64,000 nucleotides of DNA from Aquilaria yunnanensis (Eukaryota > Streptophyta > Magnoliopsida > Malvales > Thymelaeaceae), in contig CM077596.1 in assembly GCA_039654915.1 (NCBI GenBank), forward strand, positions 6,510,001 through 6,574,000, written 5' to 3'. Below are positions 1 through 12,976 of this stretch, piece after piece. The notes below the pieces were generated by a model. The model did not search any database, was not told the DNA's origin, and saw nothing but the letters and a program-made list of their open reading frames with translations. Position numbers and translations under genes: made by a program. Position 1 is the stretch's first letter; each line of letters begins with the position of its first letter.

Positions 1-1924
1 ACTACACATATATCATTTGACTAGAATTGTTAACCTATGTTTTATAATATTTCATAAAAATTGATCTATTAATTTGTCCGAATTCTTACATTAGGCAAAT
101 GGCGAAGAAAAGGTTTTTAGGATATTTAAATGTTTTTAGACTATGAAATTCCTTTAGCAAATTGATGTCACAAAATATAATCATTAGATGTTTATTTTGA
201 GATATCTATTTTGGATTCATAGTAAAAAAAAAAAATCCAACTTATTGAGTATGCTCACAAATCTCAGCTACTTAATTTTATCTCACTAATATGAAATAAT
301 TATAGCTCACAAATATGTGATTTGTATAAAATTTTTTATTTACTTCATATATTATTAATGAACATTTTCATTTGATTTTTTTACAATATTCTTGTAAGAA
401 AAGATCTTTTTTTAGTGTGAAAATGACATTTCTTGAAAAATGTAACTATGACAATGTGATATTAAAATAGAACCATTCTATTAGTTAAGAAACTCTAACT
501 ATTACACGGCATTTATTGTTTCCCCTAATTGTAGTGAAGTGCTAAAAATTGTTTTATCATTTTCAATAGTGAACCAATTACACATACTGAAGATCAAATA
601 TGTCATAATGGAGTATCACTTAGTAACGACAAATTCCACAGTACGGTACATAGTTCATCATCATGGTTTAATTTTGGTATCATAATTTCATATCAATAAA
701 TTCAAGTTGTTGAAATATTTTATGTAAATATAAAATGTAATTGACATCTTTCTATATCTACATTCTACCAATAATTTCAATTGTTAATATTATTTTACAT
801 GTTAAAGTTTTGTCAACACCTCATATATCAATTATCACTACCTACTAACAAAAGTACATGTAATGCTCATTCCTCAAATAGGTATAAACCATGTTATTCT
901 TTCTTTATTTCATACTGAAAGAAATAAATCTAATATTGTATGTGATATAGCTTTTCTTGTAGTGATACGAATTTGGTGAATCATACATTAAGCAAGAATG
1001 ATACTGAAAGTGTTACTAGAACTACTATGTGATCTTTTATTAAACTACCAAATTACCAATTTTTTTAGGTTCCCAAAGCATTTTATTTTATGTAATAAAA
1101 TTTTTTAATAATTACTTTACATAAACAAAGCCAGCATTTGTAATATTTTTGTTTCACCATTTTTTATTTTCGTTCCTCTTCTTAATAAGTAATGTAATCA
1201 TAGATGTGTTTTGCACTTTTTTTATTTTTTTTGATCCCGTAGTAATGCCGGGTACATAAACTTTTTAATTTTATTGAGAAAAGATTTTTGGAAGATGATA
1301 AAGTTTGAGCAATCTATGTTTTAATTCTATAAAATTATGTGTTTGTGTTAAATTTTACATTCTAATTTACTTTACTAATCTGATTTAAACTTTTTTTGTT
1401 CCAAAATCTAAAACATAATTTTTGCTCTTTTCATCTTCAATTTTTAGGCAGGTAAAGGGTGCTATCGCGTTAGGCTGGGACAAACTAGGTCAAAAGGGGT
1501 AGGTTGTAATATATGCTTGTGATTTTGGTGTAATTACACTATATGCCATTAACTGAAACCTAACATGCTAACACTTTTCCCTTTTCCCAACTTTCACACT
1601 CTCATCTACCAAGCTTGGTCCGCTTAGCCTCCTCTGCCAAGCATCATCCACCTAGCCTTCTACATTGAGCTTGCCTCTCCTCTGCCTTCATTGGTATGCT
1701 TTCAACTTTTTAGCACTCATCATCAGCCTCACAGCTGAGGTTTGATTACTCTAGGAGTCACCCAAGGTCAGTAACCCATTTTCTTTCTTCTTTTGATTTG
1801 GCTTCCAAATCCTTTTTAGGGTCTTTTCCGAAGTGCTCACTTTTTTTAATCCTTTTCGTCCACCATCCTTTTTGATCTCTCTATTCAGGCTCCTTTTGTT
1901 TCTGAGTTTAGGGTTTTTGTAATT
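1..1924. other. AT-rich intergenic DNA, no gene recognised
   Basis: No coding region, RNA gene or clear repeat can be supported. The first 1.4 kb is strongly AT-rich. From about 1440 to 1924 the composition is more balanced with pyrimidine-rich tracts, and it directly abuts the target duplication of the solo LTR at 1930. It may be the flank of a once-transcribed region, but nothing in it proves that. Confidence 0.5.
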
Positions 1925-1929
1925 GCTCT

Positions 1930-4900
1930 TTTTGGGTTTCAGGAGCTAAACAAACATAGCGGAATATAACCGAAACCCTCTAGAATCCAAGTAAAACGAG
2001 GTAAATTGGGTGTTCAAAAATTTTATACCTAATTCGGTTTAGATCTTTCATCTAATTGTTAAGTCGAATAGAAAAACTTGAACAGTTAACGTGTTCAAGC
2101 TTTCTATGGTATCCACACGAGCCTCTTGGGATCACCACGCCTCCACCACGACCCGGCAGATGCATTCTTCTTGCACCCGTAGTGCTAGCTTGCGTCCTCC
2201 AAAGAATGGCAAAAGAAGAGTGCAACTGGAAACCTTCAGAACCCTTCTGATTTCATCCTTAAGAAGGTTAGGGCAAGAGCTACGAAATTCTCACTATATG
2301 ATGTATTTATAGTGAGACTCAACTCTCAAGCCTAATAGGTTTCAAAACTCTAATCCAATTAGGCTTAATTTTGAACTTAATTAATGGTTCAACCTTTGGG
2401 CCAATTATTAATCCAAAATTATTATGAAACCAAAACTCAAACAATTTGGTCCATACACTCAAATAACCCAATTGGCTTTATGTGTGCGACCTAATAGGCT
2501 TCTATCACATTGACAATGATCATAAATCTCATTTATGATCATAAACAATGAGTGGTGTCTAGCAACACATCATTGTTACCCAAGTGACAAGATAGTCGGT
2601 GATTCAACTAAACCTCTATGATCATTATCCGTACATGTCATTATCCCTTTGTCTAAGATATCAAGACCAAACACGAGACATGAAATGTGTCACTCTCGTA
2701 TAGGTTGATCTATGATTTCTTGATTACCGAGTAGACTAACTTAAACTGATGACATCGATAGTATATATTAACTCATTCGAGCATGGCCATGCATTTTCTT
2801 AGTCTCTATTACACCTTCATAAAATGGGAAAATTACAACATAAGGACCTAAACTTATATGCTTTAATTTTCACCATAGTGCATGATTTGTGAAGTGTAAT
2901 GTATTCAATATACACCCCCTTAAGTGGTAAAAACAATGGTAGCTTGGTCCTTAAGAAAGCATTGGCACATCGCCTAATTTTCAAGTAACCTATGGACTAA
3001 ATTGTAAGGTTACAAAAGTTGGGTACTCAATTGCACAAATATCTAAAGATGGCTACGGAAAGGACATGGATGGAATTATGAAGAAAAGATGTGGATAGAA
3101 TTAAGGATATTGTTGGGGGCCAAAGTGCTTAAGAAGGCAAAGTTGATAATTTATGACATAATGCCAACTAAGGATCCAAGTGTCCACCTTTTTTTCTGAA
3201 AATTATAATGACCTTTAACAAGGTTAAAGGTGGTCAAAAACATCATTTTCCTAGCCAAATGGTTGAAAATAACCTGTCCAAGTGTTGGCCAAATTTTCAA
3301 AATTTTTTATATATGCCACCTTGGTCAAAATCTTCATTTCATTGGCATTTTCCTTAAATTTTGGTCTCCAGCAGCTAAGACCTCTTCCTTAAGTTCTTCC
3401 ATCATCCTTCATAACCACCATACCTTAAGAAAACAAGAGGAAGCAAGAGAAAGAAAAGAAGACATCAAAGAGTGCAAGAAAACCTAATTTTGGTTCTATT
3501 TGGGTTTTCGGATTTCATAGCAAAGGTAAGGGTTTTCTAAAGTTTCATGGATTGTTTACTGTATTTCCAAACATCCATAAAGCTAAGACCACGCTTGGAA
3601 GAGAGCAAAAAGCTCAAAGAACCAAGTATGGGTTAAGGGGAAAGAAGTATGGCAAGGTTTCAGCCTTAGTGTTACCGTGCTAAAGATGGCAGCAAGAAAA
3701 AAGGGTTTCTAGAACCCAAGTTAGTACTAACTAAGACCTAAAAGACTCCTAAGACCAAGAAAAAGCTTGAGGAAGGCTGCCATAGTGATCTTATTTTGAT
3801 ATCTCATTGTTTTGTTGAATGATTACGGACTAACCCTAATGTGTTTTTGCTGTCAGCATTATATGTGTTTGTTGGTGCATATGGTTGCCATATTTGTGTG
3901 TATGTGTTGTTTTTGTATGTTTTTATGTCTTTGGATTTCAGGTGATACATTGCTATGGAAGACTTTATATTGAAGGCCCTTACTAAGTTCTTTACAAAAA
4001 GCTTATTCCTCTTTCTGTCCATTTTCAGGAACGCCTAAAAGAGAACGTTCAATCTAATAGTTCTAGTTTGAGTTTTCCTGTGAACTTTCAAGTAAATGAA
4101 CTTAAATATGTCCAGTATTAAAATGTAGTGTTTCATGATTTTTAGAGCACATTTTCTAATTTTAGTATTTGTACTTTCTACCTTACGTAGCAGCTGTCTT
4201 TTGAAGTTTCTGGAGTGCATTGTGTTTGTAAGGCTCTCTAAGAAGCTAGTGTACATACCCAACTAAGCTAGGAAATATGTATGATGCATCTATGCATGTA
4301 AATACACTATGGATGGTTTATGGATGATATATAAAACAATAAAGTGATGTTTGAGGTTGAATGTCCAATTCTGTCCATTTTGCAACTCATTAACTGTTCC
4401 AAAGAAAATTATGTTTAATGTTTATGGAATGCCTCTAAGTTCAGGGGAATAACTTTTCCAAGTGTTTAAGACATGTAAGAACTTGCCCATGTTGGTTTTG
4501 AACCTGGAAATGAAGTGTATGAATCTTATGAAATTTTGTATGGGCATTATGGTCATTAGTTGTACAGATTTGGTACCCTGTACTGCAAGAGCCATAACTT
4601 ATTGTACATAATGAGTTTGGCTATGAAATTTTGACCACACCAAGAGCACATACAGAGGTTGAACTAAAATTTGGAATTTATAAATTTGGAGCTCTGTAGC
4701 CAAAGATATGACATTCCAAAGTTGGCTAAGTTACTGTTCTTTTGGTCATAATTTGGTAACCAACTTAAAAAATCCATAACTTGGTCCATATGTGGGATTT
4801 TGATGTAAAACAAAATTTATTGGTTTTCTTTGAATCTCTACTTGATAATGGAACAAAGAAAATAGGGGGTTACATGGCTAGAATGATAGAGTTTATTAGT

Positions 4901-5754
4901 GGAAGTTACAAATGCAGTGGCTGGCCACTAGAACTTAACAAGATTGCCTAATGTGTAGAAGCCAAAACTAACAATTGTGCTAGTGTTTTCCTTCTTAGCT
5001 AGCATAGTATGCATAAATGTAAATATGTGTGTTATGGTTTAACCAATATAGATATATTTGCATAAAGACCAAGAGGGCCACTTGGGTAATATAGTGAGCA
5101 TTGTTTTGATGGCCTACAGAACATGCATAGCTCCTGAGAGATTGACACATTAAACATTGTCACTATATTTAAGCTCTCAGAGTGGTAACAGTCTCACTTT
5201 ATCAAGGCGCCCAAAGATATCACTCCCGTTACATAGAAGAGATAAATCCCATCTTGATCATATAAAACCCTCTGCATGATATGTGACATACCCAATGACC
5301 ACCTTCATGTTCACTCAGTTCCGAGCAACAAAAAGAAGTATTAAAGTACATGACTCACATGTAAGGAACCTAGATGATATTAGGTCAAAGGGCTGCATAT
5401 ACCATGATCACTATAAGACTCACCTATGACACTCATATAACGATCCATGTAGCATTCTTATAGTGGGTCGGTCCAGGACACAAGTTCTTTAACTTGTACC
5501 CATGTGTAGACTATATATCTCATATTAGTCTCCACATATGCTATTCTTTATGTATTATTGTAACCCACTCTACAATAATACTAGACTATGGATGTTTAAG
5601 AATACTATTATTCTAGGGTTATAATTATGTTTGATTATATTACACAGAAACAAATAACAAACACAATTATTGGAACAATGCCTTAATAAAATATCATGAC
5701 TTAATGTGCAAAATACAATCATCTCATGATTGGCTTTTTGGCACAACACTAACA
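1930..5754 (-). mobile_element. Solo LTR of a Ty1/copia family, split by a nested insertion
   Basis: The sequence from 1930 to 2806 and from 5191 to 5754 matches, block by block, the two LTRs of the full copia element at 7615-15906. It reads in the same orientation, so it belongs to a minus-strand insertion. It starts TTTTGGGTTTCAGG (the family start is TGTAGGGTTTCAGG) and ends CACAACACTAACA. It is flanked on both sides by the 5-bp duplication GCTCT (1925-1929 and 5755-5759). No internal coding region or second LTR is present, so it is a solo LTR, normally left by recombination between the two LTRs of one element. Once the 2384-bp insertion is removed, its length (about 1.44 kb) equals that of the LTR at 7615-9054. 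Confidence 0.85.
2807..5190. mobile_element. Nested LTR-like insertion (possible large solo LTR)
   Basis: This 2384-bp block interrupts the copia LTR and is bounded by a 5-bp direct duplication, GTCTC, at 2802-2806 and 5191-5195. Its ends are inverted: it starts TATTAC and ends GTAACA. This fits the TG...CA ends of a retroviral-type LTR with one G-to-A change at the start. No pol-like reading frame is visible. There is purine-rich sequence near 3430-3480, followed by leader-like DNA. Length, lack of coding sequence and 5-bp duplication suggest a solo LTR, perhaps of a Ty3/gypsy element with long LTRs; the family is not identified. Confidence 0.65.
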
Positions 5755-5759
5755 GCTCT

Positions 5760-7029
5760 AACCTTTTTTATTCTTGTTCCAGGTTATGCAAAAAGCATGG
5801 AATTGTTTTTAGCCTAGATTGGTTCAAGACTGCCAAGCAAAGTCAAGCTTCTTCTTGGTTAAGGAATTCCTCATTGCGCTGGGTTTGACTCTTTTTACCT
5901 GGTTAGGTTTTCTCTGTCTCTTTCGTGTCTGTTTTGAAATTCATAGCTTCTTATCGGTTGCTACGATTATAGTAATCAAATTCATAATTTTATAGCTTCC
6001 TTATTCAAAAGCACCACTAATTTGTATTCTGACCTTCTAACTTTCCACTACGTATAGGTTTTGAATAACAAATGTTGGCAACAGTTTCCTTATGCTAAAT
6101 CAATCAAGTTTCTGACACCTTTCTTCCTTAATGAGTTTCCAAGCTCAAACCTTCAATTATCATGCTTAAACAGATAAATAATTTCAATCTTAAGGCATTC
6201 TTGTTTGTCTTCCGTTTGTAATATTTCTGCGTAGATGATTGAGAATTAGGCTCATGCATTTTTAATTGCAATAATTTGGAATTTTACAGTATCTATAGTG
6301 TAACAACCAATAACGTTAACTATTGGCCCAAAACTTTGTCACTATTTATTGAAGAGAACATTGCTTATGATTTAATAAAGTCCCACTTAATATGCCTTAT
6401 CAGCTATTGTACGTTATTTGAGTTATTATAACAATAAGTAGGACAATGACAATGAAATGTTCTAAATTTTTCTTAACTACAAGAGCCTTGTAGTCCATCC
6501 TTCATTGAAATGGATTGCATTTATATTGGTTTATATTCATGCAGACTTGCACCTAAATATCCTTAATTATGTCAGCGTTACATATTTTTTTGATATTAAG
6601 CAAGAATTGTCTTACAATCAAACATGTAATATCTACTTCTGTAACATTCTTTCAACCTTAAGCATTGACCTAAATTTCCTCAAATCAAGGTTTAAGCATT
6701 ATTTTTTGTTTCTGTAAACCATATGTATATGTTTAAACATTGTTGTATATGTCTATATTGCTGAATCTTTTTAGCCCTATAAGATATTTCTAAATTTGTT
6801 TAAAATTGTTTTGAGTCTTATGAGCACTGTAATTATTGCTGAATTTGTTTTGAATCTCATTGTTGAATATGTATCGATACCTACATCTCATTAGCTTTTT
6901 AAATATTGTTGAATATGTTTAAACATTCTTTTGATAATTTGTTAGTATGGTTTAGTTGCATTATTTTTGTTTTGAAATTCATAAACTCTTATTGGTAAGG
7001 ATTTGGTTCAATTATTGTCCAAACTTGCA
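5760..7029. other. Non-coding, T-rich stretch; possible former intron sequence
   Basis: No gene is recognised. The stretch is T-rich and contains an intron-acceptor-like motif (TTCTTGTTCCAG ending near 5783). It runs up to the GRF-like remnant at 7030. It could be intronic or untranslated sequence of that broken gene, but this is only inference from position and composition. Confidence 0.3.
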
Positions 7030-7548
7030 AAGAATGTTTGCAAAAAACTACCAGAGTTCTTCGACTAAGTCTCCTCTGCGTAAATGTAATCTTGAAGCCA
7101 AATCTCATGAATCAAACAGAGAGCATGGCATGGGGAAATAATTTTGGTCCTACCTATGATAATTTGTATTTAGAATGGTTATTTATGTTCAACAATGTCA
7201 TTGTTTTTTGGCATAGTATGATTTGGAGTTGAATTAGATTGCATTTTTTACTTGTAGGGAAAAGAAAATCATGTCTGCAATTTTTTGAAGTGAGTTGAAG
7301 GTGAACCAAGTGGCAGTGGATTATATTATTCTTATAAAGATGATGTTGATAGGATAGTGAAGGAAATTATAAAGTTGAAGTAGTTGCTGCAGGCACAAAT
7401 AAAGTCAAATTGTGTTATTATAATGCATGAAAGAGATGTTGCAGAGTTGAAGGGGATAATGAAGAAGCATACAAAGCTCACTAAGATGAAGTCATGGCTG
7501 ATCTTGCTTATTGTTGTTGTGGCTCTAGTGTTTAATGTCATTTTCTGA
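7030..7548 (+). pseudogene. GRF-type zinc-finger-like protein remnant with C-terminal membrane segment
   Basis: Two pieces suggest a decayed member of the plant small GRF-zinc-finger/transmembrane family. Around 7070-7150 a short frame (KCNLEA, then SHESNREHG and a Phe-Trp after an in-frame stop) resembles the end of a GRF zinc finger, where a Cys is followed by an S-x-x-NPGR-x-F-W pattern. The Arg-rich core is degenerate. At 7300-7548 a second frame reads as an acidic/basic helix (KDDVDRIVKEI, then HERDVAELKG) followed by a hydrophobic stretch (WLILLIVVVVALVF) and a stop at 7546-7548. A coiled coil plus a C-terminal membrane anchor is the usual tail of such proteins. At least two in-frame stops break it. 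Similar small proteins are often carried by transposons, so it may not be a host gene. Confidence 0.4.
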
Positions 7549-7614
7549 ATGCTTATTGGCTAATGCTTAGGCTTTGTTGTTGGAGTAGAGCTACTTTTGG
7601 TTGCCAAATATATA

Positions 7615-9054
7615 TGTACGGTTTTGGGAGCCAAACAAGTGCAGCAGAAGATAATTGAAACCCTCCAGGATTTAAGTGAAATGAAGTAAATTGGGTGTTT
7701 AAAATTTTCATACCTAGTCGGCAAGGATATTTCACCCAATAGTTGAGTCAAATCACAAAGACTTGAACAGTTGCCGTGTTCAAGCTCTCTATGGAATCCA
7801 CACAAGCCTCTCAGATCACCACGCCTTCACCAAGTCCCAATAAATGTGTTCCTCTTGCGCCTACAATATTAGCTTTCTTCCTCCAAGGAATGGTAAGAAA
7901 AGAGTGCTGTTGGAACTTTTAAGAACCCTTCTAATTTCGTCCTTTGGGTGGCTATCGTAAAATCTGTGAAAATTCTCACTATATGATGTTTATATAGTGA
8001 GGGTTAACTCCTAAGCCTAATGGGTTTAAAAATCCTAATCCAATTAGGTTTAATTTTATGCCTCATTAATGGATAAACCTTTGGGCCAATTATTAATTCA
8101 AAATTTTTATGAAATCAAAACCCAAACAATTTGGCTCATGCATTCAAAAAATCCAATTGGCTCTATGTGTACAATCCAATAGGCTCCTATCACATTGGCA
8201 ATGATCATAAATCACATTTATGATCATAATTACTGAATAGTGTCTAGCAACATATTATTGCTACCCAAGTGACAAGATAGTCGGTGATTTGACTAAACCT
8301 ATATAATCATTATTCGTATATGCTATTGTCCCTTTGTCCATGATATCAAGACCAAGCACGAGACATAGAATGTGTTACTCTCATACAGCCCAATCTATGA
8401 TTTCTTGATTCCTAAGCAGACTAAATTAAACCAATACATTGATATTGTATATCAACTCATTCGAGCATGGCCATGCATTTTCTTAGTCTCACTTTATCAA
8501 GGGGCCCAAAGATATCACTCCTATTATATAGGAGGGACAAATCCCATCTTAATCATACAAACCCTTCACATGATATGTGACATACCCAATGACCTCCTTC
8601 ATGTTCACTTAGTTCCAAGCAACAAAATGAAGTATCAAAGTATGTGACTCACATATAGGAAACCTTTATGATCTTAGGTCAAAGGACTACATATACATGA
8701 TCACTATGAGAATCACTATAAAAATCACTTATGACACTCATATAACGATCCATGTAGCGTTCTCATGGTGGGTCAGCCCAGTACACAAGTTCTCCAACTT
8801 ATACCCATATGGAGACTACATATCTCATATTAGTTTTCACACATGCTAGTCTTTATGTATTATTGCAACGCATTCCACAATAATACTAGACTAGGGACGT
8901 TTAAGAATACTATTATTCTAGGGTTATAATTATGTTTGATTATGTTACATAGAACAAGAAACACAATTACTGGATTAATGCCTCAATAAAATATCATGAG
9001 TTAATGTGTAAAATACAATCATCTTAAGACTGGCTTTTGGGCACAACACTAATA
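7615..9054 (-). repeat. 3' LTR of the Ty1/copia element
   Basis: Starts TGTACGGTTTTGGGAGCC on the plus strand and ends GGGCACAACACTAATA, where the expected terminal CA has become TA. It aligns along its length with 14502-15906 and with the solo LTR at 1930-5754. It is placed 3' because gag-pol reads towards it on the minus strand and the polypurine tract abuts it. Confidence 0.9.
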
Positions 9055-9068
9055 GTCTCCCACTTACA

Positions 9069-12000
9069 CTAAAGCCAATCTTCCATATATCTAATTCCAA
9101 TTGATCTAGAATGATTATCATGCTTCTGCTGTGTGAGGGGTTTTGTTAGTGGATCAACAATGTTGCTATCTATTGAGGTCCTGCATATCTTCACATCGCC
9201 CCTTGTGATGATCTCCCTAATAAGAAAATAATGTCAGGCTATGTGTTTAGATCGCTGGTGAGATCGAGGTTACTTAGCATGTGAGATTGCTCAATTGTTG
9301 TTACAATATAGCTCTATCGGGTCGACAATGCTTAGAACCATTTCAAGTTTTGTGATGAACTTCTTGATCCAAATTGCCTCCTTAGCAGTATCAGAGGAAG
9401 CAATGTATTCAGATTTTGTTGTAAAGTCAGCTACTGTTTCCTACTTTGAACTCATCCAGCTCACAACGTCATCACCAATGCAAAACTTATAACCAGATTG
9501 TGATATGAAATCATCCTTATCAGATTGGAAGCTAGCATCGATGTAACCCCTTACAATGAGCTCATCTTTGCCTCCAAAGACCAAGAATGCATCCTTAGTC
9601 CTTCATAAGTACTAAAGGATGTTCTTAACAACTGTCTAGTGACTCTCACCTGGGTTTGATTGGTACCTACTCGTTATGCACAAAGCATATGAAACATCGG
9701 GACGAGTACATATCATGACATACATGATAGATCCAATTATCGAGGCATATGGAATCTTACTCATGTGTTCTCTCTCCTCAGATGTACCCGGACATTGAAA
9801 TCTAGAAAGAGTTATACCATGTGACATGGGCAAGAATCCTTTCCTGGAGTCTTGCATGCTAAACCTCTTTAGCACTTTATCAATGTATGTACTTTGACTT
9901 AGGCTGAGCAATTTTTTAGATCTATCTTTATAGATCCTAATGCCTAACACATAGACCACTTTACCCAAGTCCTTCATAGAGAAACATTTCCCCGATCAAG
10001 TCTTCATAAACTGCAGCTCAGGAATGTCATTCTCAACAAATAGTATGTCATCTACATACAACACCAAGAAGACAATAGCATTCTCACTAACCTTCGTGTA
10101 GACACAAGGTTCATCTTCATTTTTGACAAAACCAAACTTTTTGATTGCTTTATCAAAATGAAGATTCCAACTCCAAGAAGTTTGCTTCAATCCATAAATG
10201 GACCTTTGCGACTTGCACACTTTATTGGCATCCTCAAGCAGCTTTCCATTAAGGAAAGTGATTTTGACATCCATTTTCCATATTTCATAATCATAGTGTG
10301 CAGCAACAGCTAACAATATTTGGATGGATTTAAGCATGGCAACTGGTGAAAAAGTTTCATCATAGTCAATACTATGAATTTGCTTGAAACCTTTTACAAT
10401 CAATCATCGTTTAAAGGTAATCACATTACCATCCATGTCAACTTTCTTCTTGAAAACCCATTTGCACCTTATAGGTTTTACCCATTCAGGTGAATCAACC
10501 AAAGTCCATACTTGGTTTTCATACATGGATTCTATCTTGGACTTCATAGCCTTTAGCCACTTCTCAAAGTTAGGTCCTGACATAGCTTTTTGGTAGATCG
10601 GGGGCTCATCCCGATCCATGAGCATCACAGCACCAGTGTGAGTCATGAGAAATCTATATCTCTTGGGCTCATGCCAAATCCTACCAGACCTACGTGGGCT
10701 TTGTGTTACTGGAACAGACTCTTGAACTACAACATCTTGTGGTGTCTGTTTGGGTTCCATTTCAGGTTCGATGTCCCCTTGTTGTTCTTGAATTTCTTCA
10801 AGTTCTACTTTCCTTCCACTGGTTCCTTTATAGATAAACTCTTTCCCTAGAAAGACACCAGTTTGAGTAACAAACACTTTTTGCTTAAAAGGATTGTACA
10901 AGTAGTAACCCCTTGTTTCTTTGGGATACTAAACAAATAGGCATTTACGAGATTTGGGCCCCAACTTGTTAGAAGATTGACATTTCACGTAAGCCTTGTA
11001 GCCCTAAATCTTTATAAAGAAAAACTGGGATGCCTCATACTCCATATCTTATATGGTGTCTTTTAAACCGATTTAGATGGAACTTGATTTAGTGTACAAA
11101 TGGTTGTCTCTAGAGCATGTTCTCAAAAGGAGTTTGGAAGGTCAGCTTGATTCATCATAGATCGAATCATGTCTAAAAGAGTTTGATTTCTCCTTTCAGA
11201 TACACCATTCCATTGAGGTATACTAGGTGGAGTGAGTTGTGATACTATAGCACACTCTTTTAGGTAGTCAAGGAATTCTTGATCTAAGTATTCTCCGCCT
11301 CGATCTGATTGAAGTGTTTTAATACTTTTCCCGAGTTCATTCTCTACTTCATTCTTGAATTCTTTGAACTTTTCAAAGGATTCTGACTTGTATTTAATGA
11401 GATACACATAGCCATATTTACTGAAGTCATCAGTAAAGGTAATGAAGTATTGGAAGCCTCTTTTAGCATGTGTAGACATAGGGCCACATGCATCACTATT
11501 TATGAGTCTTAGTAAGTCATTAACTCTTTCCTTTTGGCCAATGAAAAGAGTTTTGGTCATCTTGCCCAATAAATATGACTTACATGTCTCATATGATTCA
11601 AAATCAAATAAGTTCAAGAGTCCATCCTTATGGAGCTTGGATATCCGGGTCTCGTTTATATGGCCCAACTAACAGTGCCAGAGATAGGTTGGGTTTGAAT
11701 CATTTAATCTGACCTTCTTGGTATTCATATTATACATTGGATTTTTGAGTTCTAGAACATACAAACCATTGCTAAGTCGAGCATTTCCATAAAATATTTC
11801 ATTCAAATAAACGGAACAACACTTGTCCTTGATTATAAATGAAAAGCTTTTCTTGTCCAAGCAAGAAATGGAAATCAAAGTTTTATTAATCGTAGGCACA
11901 AAGTAGTAGTTTTCTAATTCTAAAACCAATCCACTAGGCAAAGTGAGAACATAAGTCCCTACGGCCAAGGCAACAACTTTTGCTCTATTTCCAACACATA

Positions 12001-12976
12001 GGTTCACTTTACCTCGAACCAATCTTCTACACCTATTTAGATCCTACACATATGCATGAATGTGAGATCCATATCCAGTATCCAATACCCAAGATGAGGA
12101 AGTAGAAAAATTAGCCTTTATAACAAAGATACCTGGAGTGGAAGTTTTACTTCCCTTCTCATTAGCAAGTTCTTCAAGATAGAGCTTGCGGTTTCGCTTT
12201 CAGTGTCCAGGTTGTTTACAATGCAAGCATTCCCCTTCTTTAGCCACATCACTAGATGGTTTCAATGCACCTGAAGAAGAATTAGCATCAGACTTTCCTT
12301 TAGCTTTATTCTTTTTCTTGTTGGCTTTTCATTTTTGCTTGCCCTTCTGAACCATCATAATGAGCTTAGCCTTCTTAAGGTTTTGCTTAGTAGTTCTTAA
12401 CATGTTGAGCAATTCAATAAGGGACTTGTCAAGATCCTTCATGTTGTAGTTCATGATGAATTGACTATAGCTTTCTGGCAATGATTGCAGGACTACATCA
12501 ACAACCAACTTTTTCTGAAGAGCAAATCCAAAATTCTCAAGATTCTCAATGTACCCAATCATCTTGAGCACATGAGGACCCATAGGACTTCCCTAAGACA
12601 TTTTGCACTGAAACAATGCCTTAGAGGTCTCAAACCTCTCATGCCTAGCTTGCTCTTGGAAGAGCATTTTGAGATGTTCGATCATATGAAACGACCCTAT
12701 ATTTTCATGTTGCTTCTGGAACTCAGATTCCATGGTAATCGGCATGAGGTAAGCAACATCCAAAGCATCATCAAAATGCTTCTTGTGAGCATCCCTTTCA
12801 ACTCTTGGAACGTTGGCAGCAACTCATTCAGAATAGGCTACCCAAGTACATAAGTTTTTTTCTCTTGCTTGAGGACTACCCTCAAGTTTTATTACCATTT
12901 GAGAAAGTTGGTCCCCATTTAGCTTTTCCTTCTCACGGATTCATTGCAATGAAAATGTCGATGTGTTTTGTGCCAT
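9069..12976 (-). pseudogene. Ty1/copia gag-pol polyprotein, degenerate
   Basis: The polyprotein would package element RNA (Gag), mature itself (protease), make cDNA (reverse transcriptase/RNase H) and insert it (integrase). From the amino end: a Gag start with an ATG at 12974-12976 and an early in-frame stop; Gag sequence near 12329-12583; a pre-integrase segment ending in YLWHC at 11669-11790; an integrase core at 11123-11668 with SDRGGEY and NGVSERRN motifs; a reverse transcriptase from about 10530 to 10020 with the YVDD catalytic motif preserved (LVLYVDDILF); and an RNase H region at 9230-9980 with a decayed AEYIA-type motif. The end MEDWL followed by TAG (9069-9071) is typical of plant copia pol. 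Gag and integrase share one frame and RT/RNase H another, so at least one frameshift lies between 11123 and 10901. Several in-frame stops (for example before 10403 and 9977) make it non-functional. Confidence 0.9.

Noticed and set aside
10384..10850. Plus-strand open frames over the copia reverse transcriptase
   Set aside because: They are reverse-strand shadows of the minus-strand pol, which has clear RT motifs.
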